From the NCBI GenBank assembly GCA_017472365.1, contig JAFUQN010000021.1:1-41080 (forward strand): DNA of 41,080 nucleotides, read 5' to 3'. Position numbers and translations under genes: made by a program. Of this stretch, positions 17,545 through 25,049 are shown in pieces; positions within the stretch are counted from its first letter, which is position 1; every line of letters starts with the position of its first letter. Under the pieces are notes generated by a model. That model was not told where the DNA came from. It saw nothing but the letters and a program-made list of their open reading frames with translations, and ran no database searches. Origin of the DNA: Bacillota bacterium. Lineage in GTDB: Bacteria > Bacillota > Clostridia > Peptostreptococcales > Anaerovoracaceae.

Positions 17545-19272
17545 ATGAGTTTTGATGGAATCGTGACGGGTGCCGTTGCCCGTCAGCTGCACCAGTGCCT
17601 GTTAGGTGCGAAAATCGAAAAAATCTACCAGCCGGAGGGTGACGAAATTGTGATCCACTGTCATGCCGGCCGTGAAAAATATAAATTATACATGTCGTCC
17701 CACAGTTCCCACAGCCGCGTTCATCTGACCAGCGGAGCGGATTCCAATCCGCCCAACCCGTCAGCGTTCTGTATGCTTCTGCGAAAGCACCTGCAGGGCG
17801 GCCGCATCGCTTCCGTGGAACAGAAAGATTCGGAACGTATCATTGAAATTTCTGTGGATACCGTCAACGAACTGGGCTTTACCGTAAACAAAAAGCTGAT
17901 TGCGGAGATCATGGGAAAACACAGCAACATCATCCTCATCGATCTGACCACCGGAAAGATCATCGACAGTATCAAACGCGTCTCTATCGACGTCAACCGC
18001 TACCGTCAGCTGCTTCCCGGCCTCGTTTACGTTTATCCGCCTTCCCAGAACAAACTGAACGCTTATGAACTGACAGAAGAAAGCTTCGTCGCTGCCCTTT
18101 CGGACAAAGAACCGCTGAACCACAAGGCGCTGATGAACGCCATCTGCGGCGTCAGCCCGACGTTTGCCGCGGAAGTCATCCATCGGACAACCTCCGGCCG
18201 CGACCTGCCGCTGACTGCCAGTCAGACCTGGCCGGTGTTCCGTCAGATGATGGATCAAATCCTCAGCGGTACCGTTTCGTCTTCCGTATATGTAGATCCT
18301 CAGCGGGGGCCCGTAGAGTTCCATGCGCTTCCACTTCTGAGCTATGCCGGATCTGAGGAACATCTCTTTGATGACATCAGTGCAGCCTGTGATTTTTACT
18401 ACGGAAATAAAGAGTCTTCCAACCGCGTCCGTCAAAAGACCAATGATCTGACCAGAACCGTGGATGCGATGCTTCAGAAACTGTATCTGAAGAAAAAACG
18501 TCTGGCGGAGGATCTTCTCGATGCCGGAAAAGCTGACCAATACCGTCTGTACGGCGAACTGCTCATGGCCAATATGCACATGATCCAGCCGGGAATGGAT
18601 AAGGTTACCGTCCTGAATTATTACGATAACAGCCAGCTGACCATCCCTCTGGACAAAAGGCTGTCTCCCTCCCGGAACTCCCAGCGATACTATAAGCTGT
18701 ATTCAAAATCCAAAACTGCCGTAAAGGAAAAGCAGCTTCAGCTGGAAGAAACCCAGGCAGACCTGGATTATCTCGAATCCGTCTCCACTTTTATCGACCA
18801 GGCTGAAACTTACGAGTCGGTGGAAGCCATCCGGCAGGAACTGACAGAACTTGGTTATCTGAAGCGCAAAAAAGTCACCGGAAAGCCGGTCAAGACGAAG
18901 CTGAAGCCCTATGAATATACGACCAGCGACGGATTCCGTGTATCTGCCGGTCATAATAACAAAGAAAACGATTATCTGACGTTCAAGCTGGCCGATAAGA
19001 AGGATCTTTGGTTCCACACCAAGGATATTCCCGGATCTCACGTTGTTTTATACACCGATGGTCGTGAAGTCACCGAAACCGCCCTCTTTGAAGCTGCTGC
19101 CATCGCCGCTTATCATAGCAAAGGACAGTCCTCGGAAAATGTTCCTGTAGACTATGTTCCCATTCGTCATGTGAAAAAGCCCAACGGAGCCAAGCCCGGG
19201 ATGGTGATATTCACCAATAATCGTACTTTGTATGTAAACCCCGCCCTTCCTCCCAAGAGCGAATCCAAATAG
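17545..19272 (+). CDS. rqcH: RqcH ribosome-quality-control factor (NFACT family)
   Basis: 575-residue protein that binds stalled 50S-peptidyl-tRNA complexes and directs C-terminal Ala tailing. NFACT-N spans about 1-130 (MSFDGIVTGAVARQLHQCL, FCMLLRKHLQGGRI, AEIMGKHSNIILID), followed by a helix-hairpin-helix region near 195-215, a long coiled coil (about 300-440) and the NFACT-R domain (SAGHNNKENDYLTFKLA, DLWFHTKDIPGSHVVL, YVPIRHVKKPNGAKPG). The Asp-Arg pair needed in Bacillus RqcH appears here as Glu-Arg (SERIIEI). ATG 17545 follows AAAGGAG; an earlier in-frame start has no such site. Older annotation calls this family fibronectin-binding. Confidence 0.95.
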   Translation: MSFDGIVTGAVARQLHQCLLGAKIEKIYQPEGDEIVIHCHAGREKYKLYMSSHSSHSRVHLTSGADSNPPNPSAFCMLLRKHLQGGRIASVEQKDSERIIEISVDTVNELGFTVNKKLIAEIMGKHSNIILIDLTTGKIIDSIKRVSIDVNRYRQLLPGLVYVYPPSQNKLNAYELTEESFVAALSDKEPLNHKALMNAICGVSPTFAAEVIHRTTSGRDLPLTASQTWPVFRQMMDQILSGTVSSSVYVDPQRGPVEFHALPLLSYAGSEEHLFDDISAACDFYYGNKESSNRVRQKTNDLTRTVDAMLQKLYLKKKRLAEDLLDAGKADQYRLYGELLMANMHMIQPGMDKVTVLNYYDNSQLTIPLDKRLSPSRNSQRYYKLYSKSKTAVKEKQLQLEETQADLDYLESVSTFIDQAETYESVEAIRQELTELGYLKRKKVTGKPVKTKLKPYEYTTSDGFRVSAGHNNKENDYLTFKLADKKDLWFHTKDIPGSHVVLYTDGREVTETALFEAAAIAAYHSKGQSSENVPVDYVPIRHVKKPNGAKPGMVIFTNNRTLYVNPALPPKSESK

Positions 19273-19278
19273 CCAGTC

Positions 19279-19308
19279 AATCCCTGTTTGAAAAAACAGG
19301 GATTTTTT
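19279..19308 (+). terminator. rqcH terminator
   Basis: AATCCCTGTT pairs with AACAGGGATT and runs into TTTTTT. Confidence 0.88.
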
Positions 19309-19359
19309 CCATCGTTTATTACAATTTTTTGTAATTTATTACAATAATTAATTTTTTCA

Positions 19360-19388
19360 TTGCCAACAATGACTCCCGTCATTATACT
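19360..19388 (+). promoter_or_regulatory. Promoter of the small zinc-ribbon gene
   Basis: -35 TTGCCA (19360-19365), 17-bp spacer, -10 TATACT (19383-19388). The AT-rich direct repeat TTTATTACAAT (19315-19325 and 19336-19346) lies just upstream and could act as an UP element. Confidence 0.6.
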
Positions 19389-19397
19389 GAAGGCAAC

Positions 19398-19419
19398 CGG
19401 TGACCGTCTCCGGTCACCG
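19398..19419 (+). other. Hairpin at the 5' end of the zinc-ribbon mRNA
   Basis: CGGTGACCG-tctc-CGGTCACCG is a perfect 9-bp stem that starts within a few bases of the predicted transcription start. It has no T-run after it. Confidence 0.55.
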
Positions 19420-19447
19420 TGGATCAAGACAAAGGAGTGTGACGATT

Positions 19448-19585
19448 ATGAGCAGATTTCAGAATCCATCCGGCAGCGAAACGAAACGGTGTGCTATTTG
19501 TCAACGCCGCTGTACCCATGCACTTTCCTTCCGCGGACGATACGTCTGCGACGAATGTCTCTCTTATGTGAGAGAACGTGGTTAG
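19448..19585 (+). CDS. Small zinc-ribbon protein resembling sigma-G inhibitor Gin
   Basis: 45-residue protein with two CxxC knuckles, KRCAICQRRC and YVCDECLSYV, 14 residues apart; it should bind one zinc. The spacing and the pattern C-x-I-C...G-R-Y-V-C-D-E-C recall Gin (CsfB), an anti-sigma factor of endospore formers, but at this length the match is suggestive only. AAAGGAG lies ten bases before ATG 19448. It has its own promoter, a 5' hairpin and its own terminator, which argues for a real gene. If it is Gin, the organism or its ancestor sporulates; other small zinc ribbons are possible. Confidence 0.65.
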   Translation: MSRFQNPSGSETKRCAICQRRCTHALSFRGRYVCDECLSYVRERG

Positions 19586-19600
19586 GGAACAAAAACTGCG

Positions 19601-19637
19601 AAAGGCCCGGATCCAAAACAGATCTCAGGCCTTTTTT
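19601..19637 (+). terminator. Terminator of the small zinc-ribbon gene
   Basis: AAAGGCCcggATC pairs with GATctcaGGCCTTT and runs into TTTTTTC. The reverse strand has only a short T-run, so service to the convergent flavin reductase gene is doubtful. Confidence 0.75.
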
Positions 19638-19643
19638 CTTTCA

Positions 19644-20294
19644 CTATTTCTTACTCTTTTTTGTCTTTTTGGACGCGAACTGCTTTCTGGCGTTCTGACG
19701 TTCCTGTCCTTTCAGCTTCTTGGTAGTTTTCGGCTTCATAACGGAGAATCCGAAACGGCCCAGAGGCTTTTTCTGAAGGCCATAATAGTGACCGTGGCTA
19801 TACGCAATCAACCCCGCCTTTTCCAGGCAGAAGCGGTCATTTTCATCCATCAGAGACTTGTTCACATGAACTGCAACGATTTCCGCAATGAACATATCGT
19901 GCGTCCCATAAACTTTTTTCTCAACAACCTTACATTCCAGGTTCACCGGAGACTCTCCGATCATGGGACATTTAACGTGATCACACGCCATCTTGGTCAG
20001 TCCCATGGCTTTGAATTTATCTTCCTCACGTCCGGATCGAACGCCGCACCAGTCGGTCTGTTTTACCAGAGCCTCCGTGGTCAGATTGATCACAAATTCT
20101 CCGTTGCGTTCTACGATATCATGGGAGTGGCGATTTCTTCGAATCGACACATAGGTCATCGGCGGTTCCGTGTTGATGATCCCGGTCCAGCCGATGGTAA
20201 TGATGTTGTGTTCCTCTTCCGTGCTTCCGCAGGAAACCATGACTGCCGGTACCGGATTCAACATCGTTCCCGGTTTAAATGTTACTTTTTCCAT
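19644..20294 (-). CDS. Flavin reductase-like (flavoredoxin family) protein with basic tail
   Basis: 216-residue FMN-binding split-barrel protein. PVPAVMVSCGSTEEEHNIIT, GWTGIINTEPPMTYVSIR and SHDIVERNGEFVINL form the flavin-binding core of the flavin_reduct family, with GTHDMFIAEIVAVHVN further on. Relatives move electrons between ferredoxin or NAD(P)H and flavin. The last 32 residues (about 185-216, starting MKPKTTKKLKG) are strongly basic, with about half Lys or Arg, and are not part of the fold; they may bind nucleic acid or ribosomes. It starts three bases after the RluD-type gene, at ATG 20294. Confidence 0.88.
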   Translation of the reverse strand: MEKVTFKPGTMLNPVPAVMVSCGSTEEEHNIITIGWTGIINTEPPMTYVSIRRNRHSHDIVERNGEFVINLTTEALVKQTDWCGVRSGREEDKFKAMGLTKMACDHVKCPMIGESPVNLECKVVEKKVYGTHDMFIAEIVAVHVNKSLMDENDRFCLEKAGLIAYSHGHYYGLQKKPLGRFGFSVMKPKTTKKLKGQERQNARKQFASKKTKKSKK

Positions 20295-20297
20295 GGT

Positions 20298-21083
20298 CTA
20301 TTCTTCCTCCATCGGTGCGTGTTCCACCATTGTACTGCCGTACTTCGCTCTCAGTTTTTCCAGCACCTGTTGAAATTCTTCCGGCAGCGGCGCTTCGAAT
20401 TCCATATAGTTCCCAGTAGTAGGATGTACAAAACCCAGTACCTGCGCGTGAAGTGCCTGACCCTGCAGTTCCACCGGTTGTTTCTTCGGTCCGTAAACCG
20501 GATCTCCCAGAAGAGGATGGCCCTTATATGCCATGTGAACGCGGATCTGATGCGTTCTCCCCGTTTCCAGCTTCGCCGTGATTCTGGTAAAGCTTCCAAA
20601 CCGTTCTTCCACCGTCCAGTGAGTGACCGCAGGCTTGGAGTTCCGGTCTGTCACCGCCATGCGAAGACGGTTTTTCGGATCGCGGCCGATGGGAGCATTG
20701 ACCGTCCCTTTGTCATCCTTGATATTATGGAAAACCACGGCCTGATACATCCGCGTAATACTGTGGACCGCCAGCTGTTCCGCCAGCGCCCGATGCGCCA
20801 CGTCGTTTTTGGCAACCATCAGCAAGCCGCTGGTATCTTTATCGATCCTGTGAACAATTCCGGGACGGATCACACCATTGATTGAAGATAAATTCTTACA
20901 GTGATACAACAGTGCGTTGACCATGGTCCCGGTATAATTACCGGGCGCCGGGTGAACGACCATCCCACGCGGCTTATTGACCACGACCACATCATCGTCC
21001 TCATAAACGATATCCAGCGGAATATTCTCCGCTTCCACAGCCAGTAATTCCGGCTCTGGAAGTGCCACTGTCAACCGGTCCAT
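20298..21083 (-). CDS. RluD-family pseudouridine synthase, catalytic part of a split gene
   Basis: 261 residues covering the whole RluA/RluD catalytic domain: VVVVNKPRGMVVHPAPGNYT, the active-site block GIVHRIDKDTSGLLMVAKND with catalytic Asp81, LETGRTHQIRVHMA and QALHAQVLGFVHP. It isomerises uridines in rRNA; 23S helix 69 is the classical target. The S4 domain that should precede it is encoded in the same frame but cut off by TAA-TAG at 21099-21104. ATG 21083 sits where homologues have the Gly of a KPGDRLTV-like block (here KPMDRLTV). No Shine-Dalgarno is close, so translation would depend on reinitiation 15 bases after the second stop codon, or on readthrough. Confidence 0.85.
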   Translation of the reverse strand: MDRLTVALPEPELLAVEAENIPLDIVYEDDDVVVVNKPRGMVVHPAPGNYTGTMVNALLYHCKNLSSINGVIRPGIVHRIDKDTSGLLMVAKNDVAHRALAEQLAVHSITRMYQAVVFHNIKDDKGTVNAPIGRDPKNRLRMAVTDRNSKPAVTHWTVEERFGSFTRITAKLETGRTHQIRVHMAYKGHPLLGDPVYGPKKQPVELQGQALHAQVLGFVHPTTGNYMEFEAPLPEEFQQVLEKLRAKYGSTMVEHAPMEEE

Positions 21084-21101
21084 AGGTTTGACTGTATACT
21101 A

Positions 21102-21260
21102 TTATTCCTTTTTCTCAGCTCCGTTGACCGTAACAGCACCTTTTTCAATCAGCTTCTGTAAAAAGCTGCGGGAACAGTCCGGAAGCAAGTCAGCCAAAAG
21201 ACTGTCGACACGGCGTCCCGCGTCATCCTGGTCCACCTGAAAATCATACAGTTGATCCAC
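21102..21260 (-). CDS. S4-domain fragment, N-terminal part of the split RluD gene
   Basis: 52 codons from GTG 21260, with AGGAGG six bases upstream, to TAA. The product is a clean S4 RNA-binding domain: GRRVDSLLADLLPDCSRSFL, then QKLIEKGAVTVNG. The frame is continuous with the downstream catalytic ORF and the amino-acid match to single-chain RluD/YlyB proteins continues straight after the stops (YTVKP). Two stops in a row (TAA-TAG) separate the parts. It starts one base after the lspA stop codon. It may be a true separate subunit, a decayed gene or, less likely, a sequencing or assembly error. Confidence 0.8.
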   Translation of the reverse strand: MDQLYDFQVDQDDAGRRVDSLLADLLPDCSRSFLQKLIEKGAVTVNGAEKKE

Positions 21261-21261
21261 G

Positions 21262-21744
21262 TTATGCCTCCTGCTCTTCACGAAGCTTCTTCTGCTTTTC
21301 CAGACGCGGTTCCCAGACCATCACATAGAAAACGAGAAGGCCGCAACCGCAGCAGACCGCAATATCAGCCACATTAAAGATAGGCCAAATGCGAAAATCG
21401 AAGAAATCTACCACATAGCCGAAGCGTACACGGTCGAAGAAATTTCCCAGACCCCCGCCGAGGATCAGTGCCAGCGCCCACATCCCCATGGGAGTCAGCT
21501 CTTTCTTTTTCTGTGCAACGATCATGTATACGGCAATCCCAGCCATGGCGATCCCGGTTACAATCAGAAGCAATCCCTGTTTTCCCTGTAAGATGCTGAA
21601 AGCCGCACCGTAGTTGTGGATATACGTAATATGAAAAATACCATCGATTACAGGGATGGTATCATTCAATGCCATGGAAGTCTGTATCCAGTGCTTCGTC
21701 AGCCAGTCCAGACCGATCAAAGCGAGAATTGCAATGTAGTACAA
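21262..21744 (-). CDS. lspA: Lipoprotein signal peptidase (signal peptidase II)
   Basis: 160-residue membrane aspartyl protease that cuts signal peptides from lipoproteins before the lipidated Cys. Four hydrophobic spans, HNYGAAFSILQG, LGGGLGNFFDRVRFGYVVDF with Asp113, and FNVADIAV with Asp127 supply the catalytic pair. The start is TTG 21744, nine bases after GAGG, since no ATG is near. It follows divIVA by four bases. At least one substrate, the amino-acid binding lipoprotein, is in this window. Confidence 0.95.
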   Translation of the reverse strand: MYYIAILALIGLDWLTKHWIQTSMALNDTIPVIDGIFHITYIHNYGAAFSILQGKQGLLLIVTGIAMAGIAVYMIVAQKKKELTPMGMWALALILGGGLGNFFDRVRFGYVVDFFDFRIWPIFNVADIAVCCGCGLLVFYVMVWEPRLEKQKKLREEQEA

Positions 21745-21748
21745 TGTT

Positions 21749-22378
21749 TTAGTCCTCTCTTATTCTCAGATTCAGCATCGTTTTGGCCATGTCGGAAACC
21801 TGATCATGGGACATACTCCGCGTGGAAGGATCCGTCTTTTTATTATCCGAACGAACATCGGAAGACGTTCTCAAAGAATCCGGCTGTCTCCACTGTGTTT
21901 GCGACGCCACATTTCCGTGAAGATCTCCAAACAATTCCTGCGTTAAAGAATCCAGCTTGTCAAGCTCAGTTTCCAAAAGGCTGCGATATCGCATACGGAA
22001 CGAACTTACCTTGTTTTCCAAAGAAGCCGCTTCTTCTTTCAGTCGTTCTACAGATTCTTTTGCTTCGCGGGTAATCAGTTCCGCATCCAGTTCCGCATTC
22101 TTCAGCAGGATTTCCGCGCGCTTTTCCGAACTTGCGGAAATATCGGTCATCAAAGCCTTAGCCGCTTCCAGCGTTTCGAGTACGGCGCCTTCAGACCCCT
22201 GGTATCGCTGCAGCTCTGCCTTTGTCTTGGAAAGCTGCTGCTTCAACTGCGTATTTTCGGAAATCAGTTTTTCCATGTCCAGCGTGATCAGATCCAGGAA
22301 AGAATCCACTTCATCCTCTTTATATCCTCTTACGCCCTTGGCAAACGCCTTATTTTGAATATCAAGCGGTGTGATCAT
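21749..22378 (-). CDS. divIVA: DivIVA-domain cell-division/polarity protein
   Basis: 209-residue coiled-coil protein. The N-terminal lipid-binding module MITPLDIQNKAFAKGVRGYK and DEVDSFLDLITLDME are typical DivIVA; residues of about 35-150 form a long coiled coil, and the last 60 residues are polar and low in complexity. DivIVA marks curved membrane at septa and poles. AGGAGG lies seven bases before ATG 22378. It belongs to the run hlyD-like, PLP protein, sepF, yggT, divIVA, lspA, which is conserved in many Clostridia. Confidence 0.93.
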   Translation of the reverse strand: MITPLDIQNKAFAKGVRGYKEDEVDSFLDLITLDMEKLISENTQLKQQLSKTKAELQRYQGSEGAVLETLEAAKALMTDISASSEKRAEILLKNAELDAELITREAKESVERLKEEAASLENKVSSFRMRYRSLLETELDKLDSLTQELFGDLHGNVASQTQWRQPDSLRTSSDVRSDNKKTDPSTRSMSHDQVSDMAKTMLNLRIRED

Positions 22379-22397
22379 GGACTTACCTCCTTCTCAT

Positions 22398-22682
22398 CTA
22401 CAGGAAAATCGAACGCAGAACCAGATAGATCGCATTCTGAAGTACATTGAAAAAAATCAGTGTCAGCCAGGGTGCAAAATCCACACCGGTGCTGTACGCC
22501 ACACCGGACGTCAGCTTGCGGAACGGATAGATCAGAGGCTCTACCAATTCATCCAGAAAACAATAAACTCGGTACAGCGCCGAACCGGGGCGTACAAACC
22601 AAGAGAGTACACAGTACACCAGGATCATTGCAGACAGTACGCGAAACAGAAGGTTCACCGCTCTCATTAAAAATAAATACAT
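22398..22682 (-). CDS. YggT-family membrane protein
   Basis: 94-residue protein with two hydrophobic segments: residues of about 5-27 and 70-92. The family pattern LSWFVRPGSALYRVYCFLDE followed by VEPLIYPFRKL and DFAPWLTLIFF is clear. YggT proteins sit in the septal gene cluster between sepF and divIVA and are thought to act in envelope or osmotic functions; the role is not settled. The Shine-Dalgarno is weak (GGAAGGG, then GGGTAG). Confidence 0.9.
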   Translation of the reverse strand: MYLFLMRAVNLLFRVLSAMILVYCVLSWFVRPGSALYRVYCFLDELVEPLIYPFRKLTSGVAYSTGVDFAPWLTLIFFNVLQNAIYLVLRSIFL

Positions 22683-22699
22683 CTCTACCCGTCCCTTCC

Positions 22700-23191
22700 T
22701 TATCTCCAGGGGCTCTTCACTTCGCCGAAATTCGCGCTGGTCTTCTGATCCACGGAAGACGTTACATCCACGTTTTCGGGAACGAACACGAAAATATTAT
22801 TTGCGATTTTCTGTACATTCCCATTCAGCGCATAAGTTGCACCGCTGAGAAAATCAAAAATCTTTCTCGCAGTATCCGATTCTAACTTTTCCAGATTGAT
22901 GATCACCGGCTTCTTTGCCTTTAGATTGTCCACCAGTCTGGGGCTTTCATCGAAACTCTTCGGTTCGATTACAACCATCTTGAACTGATTCGTGATTCGG
23001 TTTACGGAAGTATTATTATTCTGCATAGTTACCACCCTGTTATCCTTTACCTCTTTCATCGGAGCAGGCTGAACGAAGCTGTTCTGACGAACTTCAGGCT
23101 TCTTTTCAACCGCAGCCTCTTCTTCATAGTCATCGTCTTCTTCGACTTCTTCGATACCGATCAGTTCCTTAAACTTTCCAAAAACGCCCAT
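22700..23191 (-). CDS. sepF: Cell division protein SepF
   Basis: 163-residue FtsZ-bundling membrane anchor. The N-terminal amphipathic helix MGVFGKFKELIGI binds membrane, residues of about 15-60 are an acidic linker (EEVEEDDDYEEE), and the C-terminal globular domain carries RLVDNLKAKKPVIINLEKL and FDFLSGATYALNGNVQKI. AAGGAAG precedes ATG 23191. It is 14 bases after the PLP-protein gene. Confidence 0.96.
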   Translation of the reverse strand: MGVFGKFKELIGIEEVEEDDDYEEEAAVEKKPEVRQNSFVQPAPMKEVKDNRVVTMQNNNTSVNRITNQFKMVVIEPKSFDESPRLVDNLKAKKPVIINLEKLESDTARKIFDFLSGATYALNGNVQKIANNIFVFVPENVDVTSSVDQKTSANFGEVKSPWR

Positions 23192-23205
23192 GTCATACTT
23201 CCTTT

Positions 23206-23910
23206 CTAGTTCTTCTTACTGTAGTCCCGTTCACCGAAAATGGAAGTACCCACACGGATCAGATTGGAACCTTCTTCAATTGCCACTCCAAAATCATGGG
23301 ACATTCCCATGGACAAATATTTGAAATCCAGATGCGGATGCTCGATTTTTCCGCATTCTTCATACAGTTCTTTTACTTGAGTGAAATATTCACGTACATC
23401 GTTAGGATCGTCAGCGGCAGGAGCAATGTGCATCAGACCGCGGATCCGCACGTTGGGACACTGTTCCAGAATATCCAGGATCAGCTGCTTTGTATCATCC
23501 GTGGTGATCCCGAACTTGGATTCTTCCTGAGCTGCATTGACCTGAATCAGAATGTCCATGGTCAGGCCGTGCTGCTCTGCACGCTTGTCGATTTCCTTTG
23601 CCAGCTTCATGGAATCCACCGAATGGATCATGCAGACCTTATCAATAATGTACTTTACCTTGTTGGTCTGAAGATGTCCGATCAGATGCCATCTCACCGG
23701 CTTGACGCTGTCGAACTTGTCCACGACTTCCTGAACTTTATTTTCGCCGATGTCAGTGATTCCTGCATCGATGGCTTCGTTGATTTCTTCCGGCGTTCTC
23801 GTCTTGGTCACAGCAACCAGCAGTACCTCATCTTCCGTCTTTCCTACGGTTGCTGCAAACTTCGCTTTTTCTGCATTGATACGGTCGATATTCTCCCGGA
23901 TCATTCCCAT
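23206..23910 (-). CDS. YggS/PLPBP-family pyridoxal-phosphate homeostasis protein
   Basis: 234-residue alanine-racemase-fold protein that binds pyridoxal phosphate without known catalysis and buffers the cofactor. LLVAVTKTRTPEEINEAID contains the PLP Lys36. GENKVQEVVDKFD, WHLIGHLQTNKVKYI, the SVDSMKLAKEI block and LSMGMSHDFGVAIEEGSNLI complete the family pattern. ATG 23910 has AGGAGG seven bases upstream. It sits between the HlyD-like gene and sepF, its usual position in Bacillota. Confidence 0.95.
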   Translation of the reverse strand: MGMIRENIDRINAEKAKFAATVGKTEDEVLLVAVTKTRTPEEINEAIDAGITDIGENKVQEVVDKFDSVKPVRWHLIGHLQTNKVKYIIDKVCMIHSVDSMKLAKEIDKRAEQHGLTMDILIQVNAAQEESKFGITTDDTKQLILDILEQCPNVRIRGLMHIAPAADDPNDVREYFTQVKELYEECGKIEHPHLDFKYLSMGMSHDFGVAIEEGSNLIRVGTSIFGERDYSKKN

Positions 23911-23928
23911 AGCGTTACCTCCTCAATG

Positions 23929-24939
23929 TTATTCTGCGCTGTCGCTGTCCCCGGTACTGGTTTCAGTCCGCGGCTTCGACTGCGGTTTTCTCTGTATCTC
24001 ATCATAAATGTCCACCGTGGACACTTTGACCGTCGTTCCATCTTCCTGCTTTTCGTTGAAAGATGTGGATTCCAGAAGTGAAAATTCACCATCAGTGGTA
24101 ATGACCTTCACTCTGGTAAAATTATAATTTCCGCTGATATCCTTAACATAGACACCGGTGACGCCTTCTTCCTGCGTCAGACTTTCGTTCGGCACGATCA
24201 GTCCGCTGTTATCGGAGGTGATGACCGTAGCCTCCAGACGGCGCAGCTTCGGCATATCTTCGTAGTACCGGTTGAACTTCAGGATAACCATCCAGTAGTC
24301 ACCTTTATCTACGATTTTTTCCACTGTCCCCTGGACCGTATCCAGCGGAAGGACGATGGATATTTTCGCTCCCTTTTGGTACTTTACAATGGAAGCGCTT
24401 TCCACACGACAAGCCGCATACCAGATATCATTATTCACAAGCTTATACAGCGGTTCACCGGCATTGACAGCCGTACGGTGCATGTTCTCCGGTTCAGGAA
24501 ACGCATAGGCATCCGGATCATTTTCCAGTTCCTCTTCCGTAGGGATCGGAAGAAGATCCAGTGTCTCCATGGTATCCGGCGAATACTGCGATTCGAGTCC
24601 GTCACAATAGTAGCTGACTACCCCAGTCGCCGGACAAAAATACCCGGTCCCATTGATATCAGCGATTCTCGATCCCTTTCGGGATTTTACGCCCTCATCC
24701 ACGTAATACGTTGTTGTACCCGTTCCGGAAGCCGTAATTACTTGCTCATTGCGAATGATGTAACAGGTCACATCGTCCGTCACCTGCATCTTTCCATACT
24801 CCAGGATCACCGTCGGTGTGAATGCATCCGATACCTTCGGAAGAACGTAAATGATGATCACCAGTGCAATGATCACGATAAAATATAAAGCAGCAAGGGC
24901 ATTTCGTTTCCCGTGCTTTGTCTTTTTTTCTTCTCCCAT
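23929..24939 (-). CDS. HlyD-like membrane-anchored protein of the sepF cluster
   Basis: 336 residues: a short basic cytoplasmic tail (MGEEKKTKHGKRN), one membrane span (ALAALYFIVIIALVIIIYVL, about 14-33) and an extracellular part with a HlyD/biotinyl-lipoyl-like beta region (YYVDEGVKSRKGSRIADING; CPATGVVSYY). The Pro/Ser-rich tail has little structure. Proteins like this precede the PLP protein and sepF in many Clostridia; the function is unknown, and no ABC exporter partner is present. I chose ATG 24939, after AGGGGACGGAGC; earlier in-frame starts lack a Shine-Dalgarno. First gene of the division-cluster operon. Confidence 0.8.
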   Translation of the reverse strand: MGEEKKTKHGKRNALAALYFIVIIALVIIIYVLPKVSDAFTPTVILEYGKMQVTDDVTCYIIRNEQVITASGTGTTTYYVDEGVKSRKGSRIADINGTGYFCPATGVVSYYCDGLESQYSPDTMETLDLLPIPTEEELENDPDAYAFPEPENMHRTAVNAGEPLYKLVNNDIWYAACRVESASIVKYQKGAKISIVLPLDTVQGTVEKIVDKGDYWMVILKFNRYYEDMPKLRRLEATVITSDNSGLIVPNESLTQEEGVTGVYVKDISGNYNFTRVKVITTDGEFSLLESTSFNEKQEDGTTVKVSTVDIYDEIQRKPQSKPRTETSTGDSDSAE

Positions 24940-25001
24940 GCTCCGTCCCCTTTTGTATTCCTGCTTGTCCATCAGGACAGCCGTTCCCAATGTATCAAAT
25001 T

Positions 25002-25031
25002 ATTATAACACAAAACCCCTCGGTCTTTCAA
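25002..25031 (-). promoter_or_regulatory. Promoter of the hlyD-like/sepF/divIVA operon
   Basis: -35 TTGAAA (25026-25031), 18-bp spacer, extended -10 TGTTATAAT (hexamer 25002-25007). The -35 and spacer lie inside the trmD terminator hairpin. Confidence 0.65.
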
Positions 25032-25044
25032 CAAGAGAGGGGTT
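25014..25044 (-). terminator. Terminator of the ylxM-ffh-rpsP-khpA-rimM-trmD operon
   Basis: AACCCCTC pairs with GAGGGGTT, followed by TTGTG. It is fused to the next operon's promoter: GGGGTTTTGTGTTATAATAAT contains both the T-run and the extended -10. Confidence 0.75.
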
Positions 25045-25049
25045 GTCAT

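Noticed and set aside
19322-19350. Possible origin-like or phage-like AT-rich repeat
   Set aside because: Only two short TTTATTACAAT copies; better explained as AT-rich DNA upstream of a promoter.
19578-20885. 435-codon plus-strand ORF opposite the flavin reductase and RluD genes
   Set aside because: Complement of two well-supported genes; no family resemblance.
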